From Pseudoalteromonas phenolica (GTDB lineage: Bacteria > Pseudomonadota > Gammaproteobacteria > Enterobacterales > Alteromonadaceae): 64,000 bases of DNA. The position numbers and the translations under genes were made by a program. Positions 17,526 to 26,263 of this stretch are shown here, piece after piece. Numbering within the stretch: position 1 is the stretch's first letter; every line of letters begins with the position of its first letter. Below the pieces are notes generated by a model. It saw only the letters and a list, made by a program, of their open reading frames with translations. It did no database searches and was not told the origin of the DNA. Location: the NCBI RefSeq assembly GCF_005876835.1, contig NZ_PPSW01000003.1, positions 39,979 to 103,978 on the forward strand. Direction: 5' to 3'.

Positions 17526-19217
17526 TTAATTCGCAGTTTCGCCTTCATCGCTGCTTTTATTCCGCTTGTGTTTGCCTATTACCGACCAAGCTTCAAGCAT
17601 CACCAAGACACTGACTACTAAAACAATTAAGTCTAAGACCACCAACAACCAGTTGCCTTTCTCGTAGTATTCTACCAGCTTAATTAAGCCCGCGAAGAAA
17701 GCCATCAAGATCACAAATACCATAGGAATAAGCGTATATTTAGCCGGTCGACCTAGTTTGATTAAGTACACAGACAGTACGAGTAAAGTTAGACTTGCTA
17801 AGATTTGGTTGGTTGAGCCAAATAGCGGCCATAGCACCATGCCACCCGTACCCGATGCACCACCGGCACCGAATGCAAGCAGTAAACAGCACGCAACAGC
17901 AACAAAGGTTGTGACTAAGCCATTCTTAAGCACACCAATGTTATAAATATCGCCCCACTCTTGGATGATATATCGCTGTAAGCGCACGCCAGAGTCCATA
18001 GTCGTACCGGCAAATAGCACTACCATTACTGCCAGTAAGGTCGCTGCAATTTCAGCAGAGAAGCCCCACCCTTCACTGATAAGGTTTGATCCACCCGTAA
18101 TAAAGGCGCTCACACTTCCCGCCCCCAAATGGCTATAAATTTCGTGCCACTCTTCTGGTGACACCGCTAACATAACACCGCTTACGGCAACTAATGTGAT
18201 CAGTGCTAAACAGCCTTCACCTACCGCACCCAAGTAACCAACAAAACGGCCATCTGTTTCTTTATCAAGCTGTTTAGAACTCGTACCAGACGACACAATG
18301 CCATGGAAGCCTGATACCGCTCCACACGCGATGGTGACAAACAACAGCGGAATAATACTCGGCGTATCGATGGCGGTTTGTGTATTGAATGCAGGTGCGG
18401 TGATATCTGGCATCACCACAAATACGGCGCCATAAAGTAACACTAAACCCACTAACAACTGCATGCCATTAATAAAGTCACGAGGCTGTAATAACATCCA
18501 AACAGGTAACAGTGATGCAACTGCCGCATAGATGAATAAAATCACTATCCAGTTCGCTTTGTCAGTTAAGCCAAACATTTCTGTTGGTAATGACACCGGC
18601 ATTTCTGCCCCCATGAAAATCGTTGCATAAAGTACTGCAACACCAATCACGCACAGTGGAATAAGCGGGATCTGACGCTTTAATAACTGGCCGATAATGA
18701 GTGCGACAACTATAGCCGCCCAAGCAGGCACGACTGCACTCGGGTTTGCCACTAATGAGTTGGCGATAACCACACCAAATACCGCGTTAACCATAAGCAG
18801 CAACAAGAACACCACAATCATGAACAACACGCGTGTACGTTTACCTATCACGCTTTCAGATAGTGCGCCCATTGACTTACCTTTATGGCGTGTACTTGCC
18901 CAAAGTGCGCCCATGTCATGCACACCCGCAAAGAAAATAGTACCAAATACCACCCAAAGAACAGCAGGCACCCACCCCCAATATACTGCAATCGCAGGCC
19001 CAACAATCGGGGCGGCCCCTGCCACAGAGGTAAAGTGATGCCCCCAAAGTACCAGTTTATTGGTTGGCACATAATCAACCCCATCGTTAAGCTCGTGGGC
19101 TGGGGTAACAAAGTTATCGTCCATTTTAAAAATCTTCGTGGCGATGAACTTAGAATAGACAAACCAGCCAAATAGCATGCCGGCAATACCAAATAATACA
19201 ATCAAAATAGACTGCAT
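17526..19217 (-). CDS. CstA family carbon starvation / peptide-pyruvate transporter
   Basis: 563 residues with about 15 predicted membrane helices. The N-terminal CstA blocks are clear: LVLWGHHFTSVAGAAPIVGP and FAGVHDMGALWAS. CstA proteins take up peptides and/or pyruvate during carbon limitation, and the E. coli paralogue BtsT is a pyruvate transporter. This protein is shorter than E. coli CstA (about 700) and ends in a short charged cytosolic tail. A repeat element sits upstream, leaving little room to see a promoter. Substrate is not decided by sequence. Confidence 0.85.
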   Translation of the reverse strand: MQSILIVLFGIAGMLFGWFVYSKFIATKIFKMDDNFVTPAHELNDGVDYVPTNKLVLWGHHFTSVAGAAPIVGPAIAVYWGWVPAVLWVVFGTIFFAGVHDMGALWASTRHKGKSMGALSESVIGKRTRVLFMIVVFLLLLMVNAVFGVVIANSLVANPSAVVPAWAAIVVALIIGQLLKRQIPLIPLCVIGVAVLYATIFMGAEMPVSLPTEMFGLTDKANWIVILFIYAAVASLLPVWMLLQPRDFINGMQLLVGLVLLYGAVFVVMPDITAPAFNTQTAIDTPSIIPLLFVTIACGAVSGFHGIVSSGTSSKQLDKETDGRFVGYLGAVGEGCLALITLVAVSGVMLAVSPEEWHEIYSHLGAGSVSAFITGGSNLISEGWGFSAEIAATLLAVMVVLFAGTTMDSGVRLQRYIIQEWGDIYNIGVLKNGLVTTFVAVACCLLLAFGAGGASGTGGMVLWPLFGSTNQILASLTLLVLSVYLIKLGRPAKYTLIPMVFVILMAFFAGLIKLVEYYEKGNWLLVVLDLIVLVVSVLVMLEAWSVIGKHKRNKSSDEGETAN

Positions 19218-19244
19218 CAGATACTCCTTTTCTCAGTTATTATG

Positions 19245-19456
19245 AATACCAATCTTCAATAATACTTAATCATTTTTAGGGATTAAAACTGACGCTAGCT
19301 ACGTTAAAAATTTCTTATTTAGAACAACTAAATCGCAAAATTTTCGCCTTGCCTACATGGATGTAGGTACCTCAGCGGTAGCAGGACGCGTCAGCGGTGC
19401 TATCGACCAGTTTTTCTTGCCTAGAAATAGCTTACTTAATTAAGAAGACTGGTATT
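19245..19456. repeat. Intergenic repeat-like element with terminal inverted repeats
   Basis: A 212-bp noncoding block lies between cstA and the dihydroorotase gene. Its ends are 13-bp inverted repeats with one mismatch (AATACCAATCTTC at 19245 and GAAGACTGGTATT at 19444). Inside are two smaller hairpins: ATTTAG/CTAAAT around 19315-19333 and CCTACAT/ATGTAGG near 19353-19368. The shape is that of a non-autonomous MITE-like or dispersed intergenic repeat, and I believe similar units are common in Pseudoalteromonas genomes. No second copy is in the window. The remaining 280 bp before the next gene is AT-rich with no further element recognised. Confidence 0.6.
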
Positions 19457-19737
19457 TTTACGCTCCTTCACCTTAACACGAAATTTACAATTTCAAATTA
19501 AGATTTTAGTCACCCCATAAGTTATAGGGTTATTGTATTTCAAACATTGAATTAATCATTCAAGGGAATAACAACTTTTACGTCAGAGTGAAATTGTTCA
19601 TTACCGCTTAAAAAATCTTGTTCATTGAAGATAGATACAAATTAAAATGTTACAATATAACAAAACCACCAAACCAAAGTATACAGAGAGCTACTCGCTT
19701 TCTTATCAACGATTATTACCAAGAAAAGTGAAAGATT

Positions 19738-21111
19738 ATGGCGATTACTATCATCACAAATGCTGTGATTATTAATGAAGGAAAAACATTCAACGGCAGC
19801 GTAGCTATTGAGCAAGACCGTTTTATTTACATTGGTAAAACCATGCCTGAATACACCGATGCACTCATTATTGATGCGAAAGGTAAGTACTTAATACCCG
19901 GTGTGATTGACGGTCAAGTTCACTTTAGAGATCCAGGTGTAACACACAAAGCCGATATGGAAAGCGAATCAAAAGCCGCCGTAGCAGGTGGTGTTACTTC
20001 CTATATTGATATGCCAAATTCTCGTCCAAACGTATTGAACCATGAAGTTTGGCAAGCTAAAAACGCGTTAGCTGCAACCAAATCTCTGGCGAATTATGAC
20101 TTTTATATGGGCCTGAATAACGATAATGTTGACGTGCTACTAGACACAGATACCACTGGCTACTCTTGTTTATCTGACGACGGTTTGTACTTTGCAGGCC
20201 CTGGAAACTTGCTTGCTGACAGTGAAGAAACCTTAGATAAGATTTTTTCAAAGAGTAAGAACATCATTGCTATCCATGCTGAAATCGAAGGTATTATTCA
20301 CAAGAACGAACAAAAGTTTAAAGCTGAATATGGCGAAGACGTACCTGTTAAATTTCACCCTATTATTCGCTCTGAAGAAGCGTGTGTTAAAGCAACCGAA
20401 CGTGCAATTCGCTTAGCCACGAAACACAATGCACGTTTACACGTTTTACACCTGACCACAGCGAAAGAAGCGGCGATGTTCCGCAATGATATTCCACTTG
20501 AAGAAAAGCGCATCACAACTGAAGCCAGTGTGCATCACTTATGGTTTAACGACAGCGATTACGAAGAAAAAGGAACCTTAATTAAGTGGAACCCTGCCAT
20601 CAAAACTGAGCAAGACCGTTTAGGGCTTATTGCTGCGATTAACGATGACCGCATCGATATCATTACCACTGATCATGCACCACATACTTTAGAAGAAAAA
20701 CAAAATACGTACTTCAAAGCAATGTCGGGCGGCCCATTTGTGCAGCACTCATTGGTTGTCATGATTGAGCTTCATCTACAAGGTTATCTTACTCTTGAGA
20801 AGATAGTTGAAAAGATGTGCCATAACCCTGCACTGCTTTATGGTTTTAAAGACCGAGGCTATATTCGTCCAGGTTATAAAGCCGATTTTACACTTGTAGA
20901 TATGGACTCGCCTTGGACTGTGTCTAAAGACAATATCTTATATAAATGTGGTTGGAGTCCAGTTGAAGGCCAAACTTTTAAAGCGCAAGTGAAACAAACT
21001 TATGTGAACGGCCATAAGGTATTTGATAACGGCGAATTCGATACCAGTAAAAAAGGGGAACAACTAGAACTCCTGCCATGGGAAGAGCGCATTTACGTAA
21101 AAAGTGCTTAA
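19738..21111 (+). CDS. Dihydroorotase-like amidohydrolase
   Basis: 457 residues of the amidohydrolase superfamily, closest in style to class I dihydroorotases (carbamoyl-aspartate to dihydroorotate in pyrimidine synthesis). Visible landmarks are PGVIDGQVHFRDPG (about 54-67), MPNSRPN, IHAEIEG, LHVLHLTTAKE and TTDHAPHTLEEK, whose Asp is the catalytic residue. The first metal His of the usual HxH is Gln here (GQVHF), a variant I associate with Bacteroidetes-type dihydroorotases, so metal content may differ. It stands alone, not in a pyr cluster, and may be an extra copy acquired by transfer. Allantoinase or hydantoinase activity is the main alternative. Confidence 0.8.
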   Translation: MAITIITNAVIINEGKTFNGSVAIEQDRFIYIGKTMPEYTDALIIDAKGKYLIPGVIDGQVHFRDPGVTHKADMESESKAAVAGGVTSYIDMPNSRPNVLNHEVWQAKNALAATKSLANYDFYMGLNNDNVDVLLDTDTTGYSCLSDDGLYFAGPGNLLADSEETLDKIFSKSKNIIAIHAEIEGIIHKNEQKFKAEYGEDVPVKFHPIIRSEEACVKATERAIRLATKHNARLHVLHLTTAKEAAMFRNDIPLEEKRITTEASVHHLWFNDSDYEEKGTLIKWNPAIKTEQDRLGLIAAINDDRIDIITTDHAPHTLEEKQNTYFKAMSGGPFVQHSLVVMIELHLQGYLTLEKIVEKMCHNPALLYGFKDRGYIRPGYKADFTLVDMDSPWTVSKDNILYKCGWSPVEGQTFKAQVKQTYVNGHKVFDNGEFDTSKKGEQLELLPWEERIYVKSA

Positions 21112-21137
21112 GGTATTCGTTTCTTAAAAACCTAACT

Positions 21138-21179
21138 ATTGCCGCCAAAGCTGATATTATCCTTGGCGGCAATTTTTTT
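21138..21179 (+). terminator. Terminator after the dihydroorotase-like gene
   Basis: ATTGCCGCCAA (21138-21148) pairs perfectly with TTGGCGGCAAT (21163-21173) around 14 nt, followed by T7. Confidence 0.92.
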
Positions 21180-21235
21180 GCTTCACTCCACTCACCTGTT
21201 TAAACTAACCAGAGCCAAATCACATTTAAACTAAT

Positions 21236-21670
21236 ATGAAATTTTACCTGGATGTTCACTTATTCGGCGCACTGGCCCTAACAAAAAATAAAGGGGACCC
21301 CAATAAAACAGAGTACAGAAAATGCTTTAACAGCGGCTATTCTCTCACTCTAGAAGACAATAATCTCACTCGCCTATTTTTAAATTTTGCTGACGGCTTT
21401 CATGCTTTTAAGCCATATACTAATGGCATTTTTTTCCGCGAACACACTTTTTATTTTGATGAAGACACAAGAGTGGAAGACATAGAAGCAATTTTCGGAA
21501 ACGCAGTAGATGGCTTTAAAGATGCCATAGAGATCAGCCGCACATTTATTGTTAGCGGTCTAGAAATAGAGTTTAGTTGGTACCATGACAACGAGGGTAC
21601 AGCCTTAACCTACATGATAATTCAACACGACAACGGTTTTTATCACGGTAGCTGCCCTGCTGCTAACTAG
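21236..21670 (+). CDS. Hypothetical protein
   Basis: 144 residues that I do not recognise. It is soluble, without signal peptide, membrane segment or cysteine cluster, and rich in aromatic residues (FYFDEDTRVEDIE, FSWYHDNEG). It starts 57 bp after the preceding terminator with no obvious Shine-Dalgarno, and ends 9 bp before the convergent dinB stop. Codon use looks like that of its core-genome neighbours, so it is probably a real chromosomal gene. Confidence 0.6.
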   Translation: MKFYLDVHLFGALALTKNKGDPNKTEYRKCFNSGYSLTLEDNNLTRLFLNFADGFHAFKPYTNGIFFREHTFYFDEDTRVEDIEAIFGNAVDGFKDAIEISRTFIVSGLEIEFSWYHDNEGTALTYMIIQHDNGFYHGSCPAAN

Positions 21671-21679
21671 AACCTGCAG

Positions 21680-22715
21680 CTAACTAGAAAATAAGTGCAT
21701 TTGGTTATGGCTTGTTTCTTTAGCCGATAACCCCACCTGAATGCCAATCAATCGAACGGCTTTGTGACCTTGATGCCGTTCAAGTAAATCCGTTAATAAT
21801 TGGCAAAATAAAGCACTGTCTAACTTATCAAACTGGCATTCTTTACTAACTAGTTGAAAGTCGAAATATTTCACTTTGACTCCCAGTTTTATGATGTGTT
21901 GCTCGTCTAGATATTTACTGGCTCGAATTTTGAGCTCGGGTAATAATTGTTTGATAATACGCATTTTCAATACATCAATATCAGCAGTATCTTTTTCAAA
22001 AGTGGTTTCAACCCCCACTGACTTACGCACTCTGTCAGTTTCAACGCGGCGCTCATCAATCCCATGACAACGACGCCATAACATATCGCCTAGTTTGCCA
22101 AACTTTTGTTTTAATAATGTTTCATCGGCATTTTTGATATCGCGACCAAACTCAAAGCCATGGGCAAGCAATTTTTGCATTGTCACCTTACCTACACCGG
22201 GGATTTTTTTAAGTGGTAGATCTTCAATAAATGCATCCACTTTATCAGGGGTGATCACAAATTGGCCGTTTGGTTTATTTTCATCGCTGGCAATTTTCGC
22301 CAAAAACTTAATCGGCGCCACCCCAGCTGAGGCAGTTAAACCCGTTTCTTTAAAGATATCATCACGAATTTGTTGAGCAATTAAAGTTGCGCTGCCTTTG
22401 CATTGGATGCAGTCCGTCACATCAAGATAAGCTTCATCTAAAGACAAGGGTTCAATTAAATCGGTATAACGGGCAAAAATGGCTCTGATCTGCTGCGAGA
22501 TTTCTTTATAGAGTGACATTCTCCCAGGCACGATGCGCAAATGCGGGCACAGCTTTTTAGCCTGATAATTCGACATAGCAGCACGTACACCATATTCACG
22601 AGCAATATAGTTCGATGTCGCCAAAACCCCACGGTTGCTATTGCCGCCAATCGCCATTGGCACTTTAGCCAACTCAGGATTGTCCCTCATCTCGACTGCT
22701 GCATAAAAGCAGTCC
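21680..22715 (-). pseudogene. dinB: DNA polymerase IV (dinB), 5' end removed by insertion
   Basis: The translesion Y-family polymerase Pol IV, reading in frame from DCFYAAVEMRDNP (equivalent to E. coli residues 10-22) to a normal C-terminus with ETSHNQMHLFSS. Palm residues SLDEAYLD (the D103/E104 pair), the helix-hairpin-helix KIPGVGKVTMQKL and the little-finger region are intact. Upstream of Asp10 the sequence leaves the family: the in-frame codons read AAG, ATA, TGC, TGT back to a stop. The first nine residues, including catalytic Asp8, are lost, and the next Met (22690) lacks a clear ribosome binding site. The product is therefore probably absent or inactive. Confidence 0.9.
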
Positions 22716-22723
22716 TTTATGCA
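22700..22723. other. Attachment-site junction (core site) of the integrative element in dinB
   Basis: TGCATAAA (22700-22707) and TTTATGCA (22716-22723) are perfect 8-bp inverted arms around an 8-bp spacer, AGCAGTCC. The left arm and spacer are dinB coding sequence (codons 10-14); the right arm is not. This is the geometry of a tyrosine-recombinase core site, with two binding arms around a 6-8 bp crossover. It sits 70 bp upstream of the first integrase gene, so it is the left junction of the element. Confidence 0.75.
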
Positions 22724-22793
22724 ACACTTATCTTAACTACCATTTTTGTACGTATAGTACTAAGATAATCAATATAAAAGTTAAGAGCAATAA

Positions 22794-24002
22794 ATGAAAA
22801 AAGTTAAATATAAAAATATCACTATTGATGGAGAGCTATTCGAAGAGTTACATGTTTTTTATGATAACGAAGGTAATTTAGTTGTCTTACCTTTACTATT
22901 TTCAATAGATTTAGCCCGCACAGGAACAGTCTTCTCTTTCAAAAAAATATCAACCAGAAGTCGGTTTAAGAACTCTGAGTTTGAAGAAAAAACTATCCTA
23001 ACTCGACATGACGTGTCTAGTAACACCGAAACTACTTACCTAGGTCACATACTAAAGTATCTAGAATATTGTGAATCAAATTCTTTACCTTATGACGAAT
23101 TAGAACATTGCACGGAATTAGCAGACAATGAAGATATTAGCTTATTTCTCAATCATGAGTACCCTGATCAAATATCTACATACACAACATTAAAAGGTAT
23201 GAAGTCAGCTATCACTGCCTACTACAACTTCCTTACTTATTTAGGAATAACAAATCAACGCTCAATTAGAATAAAAAAAGAAGTAAGAAAGAAACTGCTA
23301 AATAAAGAAGCTAATAACTTTCAAATCAAATACATTAATTCAAATTCTATAAATGAGCTATTGTTTGCTTCGAAAAGCAAAGCTGACAATCTAATCATCC
23401 AATGTGGTTATAGATTAGGTTTAAGAGCTAAAGAATGTGCAGGTTTGATGCTACATGGTAAAGGCGGGCTTAATGACCTTATCAAACAGTACCGACGAGA
23501 AGAAGATGATACCTCTCGTTACCCTGTTAGAACTGAGTATTTTGAATATCAATTGAGATCAAAATATACAAAAGGTGGCAAATCAAGGTTTTTGTACATT
23601 CCACGAAAAATGATGAGAGACATTGAACTATACAAAGAAACAGAGCGCGCAGACATTCTTGCTTTAAGCAAGTCCCCCGAACCAGACACTTTACTTTTGA
23701 ATGCTTCGAATGGTCATTTAGGTAAGGCGATATCCACAAAGCATGCAAGTACTGTATTCAGACACTTAAAACAAATAATTTCAAGCTTAAAAGAGTATCA
23801 CTCGTTCCATTGCTTACGTCATACATTTGCAACTTTACTATACGACAAGAAAATTAAGGAAGGTAATGGTAAAAATGACGCACTAAGAGAAGTTGCGAAT
23901 GCTTTAGGGCATTCACTGGATCGACATGGTAATGCATACAAAAACTCAACTCGCTATATCATCATGCGAGATTATATGAACATTGTGGAGAAAGCATCAT
24001 GA
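22794..24002 (+). CDS. intA: Tyrosine recombinase IntA
   Basis: 402 residues of the phage-integrase family. Catalytic residues can be placed: Arg I R211 in YRLGLRAKEC, the HxxR box H339-C-L-R342 followed by HTFATLLY, H373 in LGHS, and the nucleophile Y382 nine residues later. The N-terminal half carries a SAM-like core-binding domain. It is the first gene of a tightly packed four-gene unit and overlaps the next by 4 nt (ATGA). Its start lies 70 bp from the dinB junction. By analogy with SE elements it would cut one strand pair at the attachment site. Base composition is distinctly AT-rich. Confidence 0.9.
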   Translation: MKKVKYKNITIDGELFEELHVFYDNEGNLVVLPLLFSIDLARTGTVFSFKKISTRSRFKNSEFEEKTILTRHDVSSNTETTYLGHILKYLEYCESNSLPYDELEHCTELADNEDISLFLNHEYPDQISTYTTLKGMKSAITAYYNFLTYLGITNQRSIRIKKEVRKKLLNKEANNFQIKYINSNSINELLFASKSKADNLIIQCGYRLGLRAKECAGLMLHGKGGLNDLIKQYRREEDDTSRYPVRTEYFEYQLRSKYTKGGKSRFLYIPRKMMRDIELYKETERADILALSKSPEPDTLLLNASNGHLGKAISTKHASTVFRHLKQIISSLKEYHSFHCLRHTFATLLYDKKIKEGNGKNDALREVANALGHSLDRHGNAYKNSTRYIIMRDYMNIVEKAS

Positions 24003-26263
24003 TTGAGAATTTAGAAGAAAATCCACATATTTTCTCAGTGTCAGAGGTCGCTGCAAATGATGAAATAAATTATATTGATGTTATTAGAAAAGCGGGCAAA
24101 GAAGGTTTCAAGGCACTATTACCAAACAAACCAGAAATAGTAGATCCTCGTCCAAGACGAATTGCTATTTTTGACAATTTAGGAAACAAACACTTTCTTG
24201 GGCCTAACGAAAAGATTTTCAATTCATTTTCTGAAGCTATTTTTCTAGCAATCGCAGATGGGATGATATCTGATTACTTTGATGAGCTAGCAAAAACACG
24301 ATCTCATGTCAGAAGTGTACGAGACTTTCTGATTTGGCTAAATACCTATGTAATTGACCCGCTTGCTCGATATGACGTTCTAAGTCAATACGAGGCATAC
24401 TGTATAAATGAACGCAATCTCTTGCCTCAGTCTACCGGGCTAGACAAATTAATTTCCATAATTAAACATGGTTTAGGCTCATTGCATCTATCAGATGAGC
24501 AATACTATTACTTGAGAATGCTACTAAGCAACACAACTTTAAGTGAAGCAGAAGGCAGAATACAGGTCACTTTAAGCTCATGGTTTAGCTTACCTTGGAT
24601 AAGACCAATTATGGGCGAACAATCTTACTTAAAATTAGAGAGCGCCAAGATTTTAATGGATAGCTTTAAAATAACCGTAGGTACTGTTCTTCAACTACTT
24701 TTATCTGCAAAACATGAGGTCAATTCTATCCTAACTTTTAAATCAATGAATGGATATTCATTGATTGACACTTCGAACCTTGATATTTCACAGGTAGAAA
24801 CAATAGAAAAAGACAAACTGTTTAATGAAGTCACAACGCATTCGAGAAGAAAGTACTCAAGTAACCTATTTTGGCTGGTTCATAAGCACTATGAATTCTG
24901 TAAGCCGAAAGAGAAAGATGGATCTACAACTTATAGAATTCTTAAGTTAGACACATTCAATAAAGCGATGTTTTCAAAGCTTGAACAAAAGCTTTCAGCT
25001 TCACCATTAACTCAGCCACCATTACAGTATTCAGAAAATAATATTCAACAAAAACAGAATTTTAATTGTCCACTGCTTTTTAATCCAAACCATTTGCAGA
25101 CTACCAATCCTTTAGAAGAACTTCTTGCTGCATGGATAATATCAACATTATGTATACAGCCTAGTGATGTCAGCAACGGAAAGATTGGGCAGTTTATTCG
25201 CGAGTATAATAACTCAGGAAGCCTGATTTCTATTTTCAGTCAATCGTACAAGCCCAGAAGTGATACTATACATAGTCACCCCATTTTAGATGGTCAATTA
25301 GTCGAATCTAAAGCATTAGAAAGTTATTTTACAAGTGTAGAAAAGTCGAGAGAGAACTTATTTTCTAATAATAATATTCCTTCTATTAGATATATAACAC
25401 GAAATAATGAAGGTGATGCAAAACCTAGTTATGCCGCATTACTTACCCGTATTTTGGATGACAAAATTATAAACAAGCTAATTATCGATGAACATCAAAA
25501 AAGAAACATCGACCCAATATTCTTAAAGGCTTACCTTGCTCTTGATAAGTCAAAAGCTCCAGTTTTTGATTCTTTCTATTATAATCACAGAGATGAAATT
25601 GACGACTATAGAAAAGTATATAATCAGAAATATCATGACACCGTACCTGTTTCGCTTTTTAAACTCTCTCATATCAAGAATTCATCAGTTCATAGTCGGT
25701 ATGATAAATACCGAGAAGGAGACCTCATAAACCAAAATGCCCATAATGCAAGAGTTGAAAAACTAAGCTACATAGGAGAAAACAACAAAGATGCCGTCAA
25801 TCAAAGAGGTCGCGTATCGAGACTAGTAATGAATGACATATCTGAGAACCTTTATAAACCTAGCATCGACAAGGTATTGAAGAAGGCTCGTGATATGCAG
25901 CTACAAACATCGCTACGAAAAGCTTCTCAAGATGATACATATAAAATAAACACACTAGGTGTTGCTATTGATGCTGAGGTTGAAGATGACCGATTTGGAG
26001 AGCACATAGTTGTAGAAACTCAAGAATCTGCCCTTAATATGATCCACTATCTCAGCCAAGTGCAGAAGTTTGGTTCTTTACTCGCTAAGCGAAATCTACC
26101 TTTTTTTGAATCAGAAGTATTACCGAGGACATTATGGATAGAAGATACACTTCAACGTTTTTCGGATAAGTCTCTTCTTTCAGCAATGTATAAAAAGCAC
26201 AAAGAGCTAGAAAGCAAGCTGCCCAACCTATTTGAAAATGAGTTACAAGGAGGAGTAGCTTAA
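23999..26263 (+). CDS. Large recombinase-fold protein without the catalytic set (Tfp-like)
   Basis: 754 residues between the two integrases, co-translated with both (4-nt and 1-nt overlaps). In the middle, LLAAWIISTLCIQPSDVSN (about 375-393) aligns by eye with the integrase Arg I block, but Gln replaces the catalytic Arg. I find no HxxRH box or GH...Y end. It is probably a structural partner with a tyrosine-recombinase fold, matching the middle gene that I remember being called tfp in strand-biased circularizing elements. The name and family are from memory; the sequence alone shows only position, size and the degenerate motif. Confidence 0.65.
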   Translation: MIENLEENPHIFSVSEVAANDEINYIDVIRKAGKEGFKALLPNKPEIVDPRPRRIAIFDNLGNKHFLGPNEKIFNSFSEAIFLAIADGMISDYFDELAKTRSHVRSVRDFLIWLNTYVIDPLARYDVLSQYEAYCINERNLLPQSTGLDKLISIIKHGLGSLHLSDEQYYYLRMLLSNTTLSEAEGRIQVTLSSWFSLPWIRPIMGEQSYLKLESAKILMDSFKITVGTVLQLLLSAKHEVNSILTFKSMNGYSLIDTSNLDISQVETIEKDKLFNEVTTHSRRKYSSNLFWLVHKHYEFCKPKEKDGSTTYRILKLDTFNKAMFSKLEQKLSASPLTQPPLQYSENNIQQKQNFNCPLLFNPNHLQTTNPLEELLAAWIISTLCIQPSDVSNGKIGQFIREYNNSGSLISIFSQSYKPRSDTIHSHPILDGQLVESKALESYFTSVEKSRENLFSNNNIPSIRYITRNNEGDAKPSYAALLTRILDDKIINKLIIDEHQKRNIDPIFLKAYLALDKSKAPVFDSFYYNHRDEIDDYRKVYNQKYHDTVPVSLFKLSHIKNSSVHSRYDKYREGDLINQNAHNARVEKLSYIGENNKDAVNQRGRVSRLVMNDISENLYKPSIDKVLKKARDMQLQTSLRKASQDDTYKINTLGVAIDAEVEDDRFGEHIVVETQESALNMIHYLSQVQKFGSLLAKRNLPFFESEVLPRTLWIEDTLQRFSDKSLLSAMYKKHKELESKLPNLFENELQGGVA

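Noticed and set aside
18697..19201. Overlapping frames on both strands inside cstA
   Set aside because: Shadows of a membrane protein with clear CstA motifs.
22681..22790. tRNA or tmRNA gene as integration target
   Set aside because: The flanking sequence is dinB coding sequence in frame; no tRNA-like fold or CCA end is seen.
23527..23748. Minus-strand frame inside intA
   Set aside because: The intA frame is intact with all catalytic residues; this is chance in AT-rich DNA.
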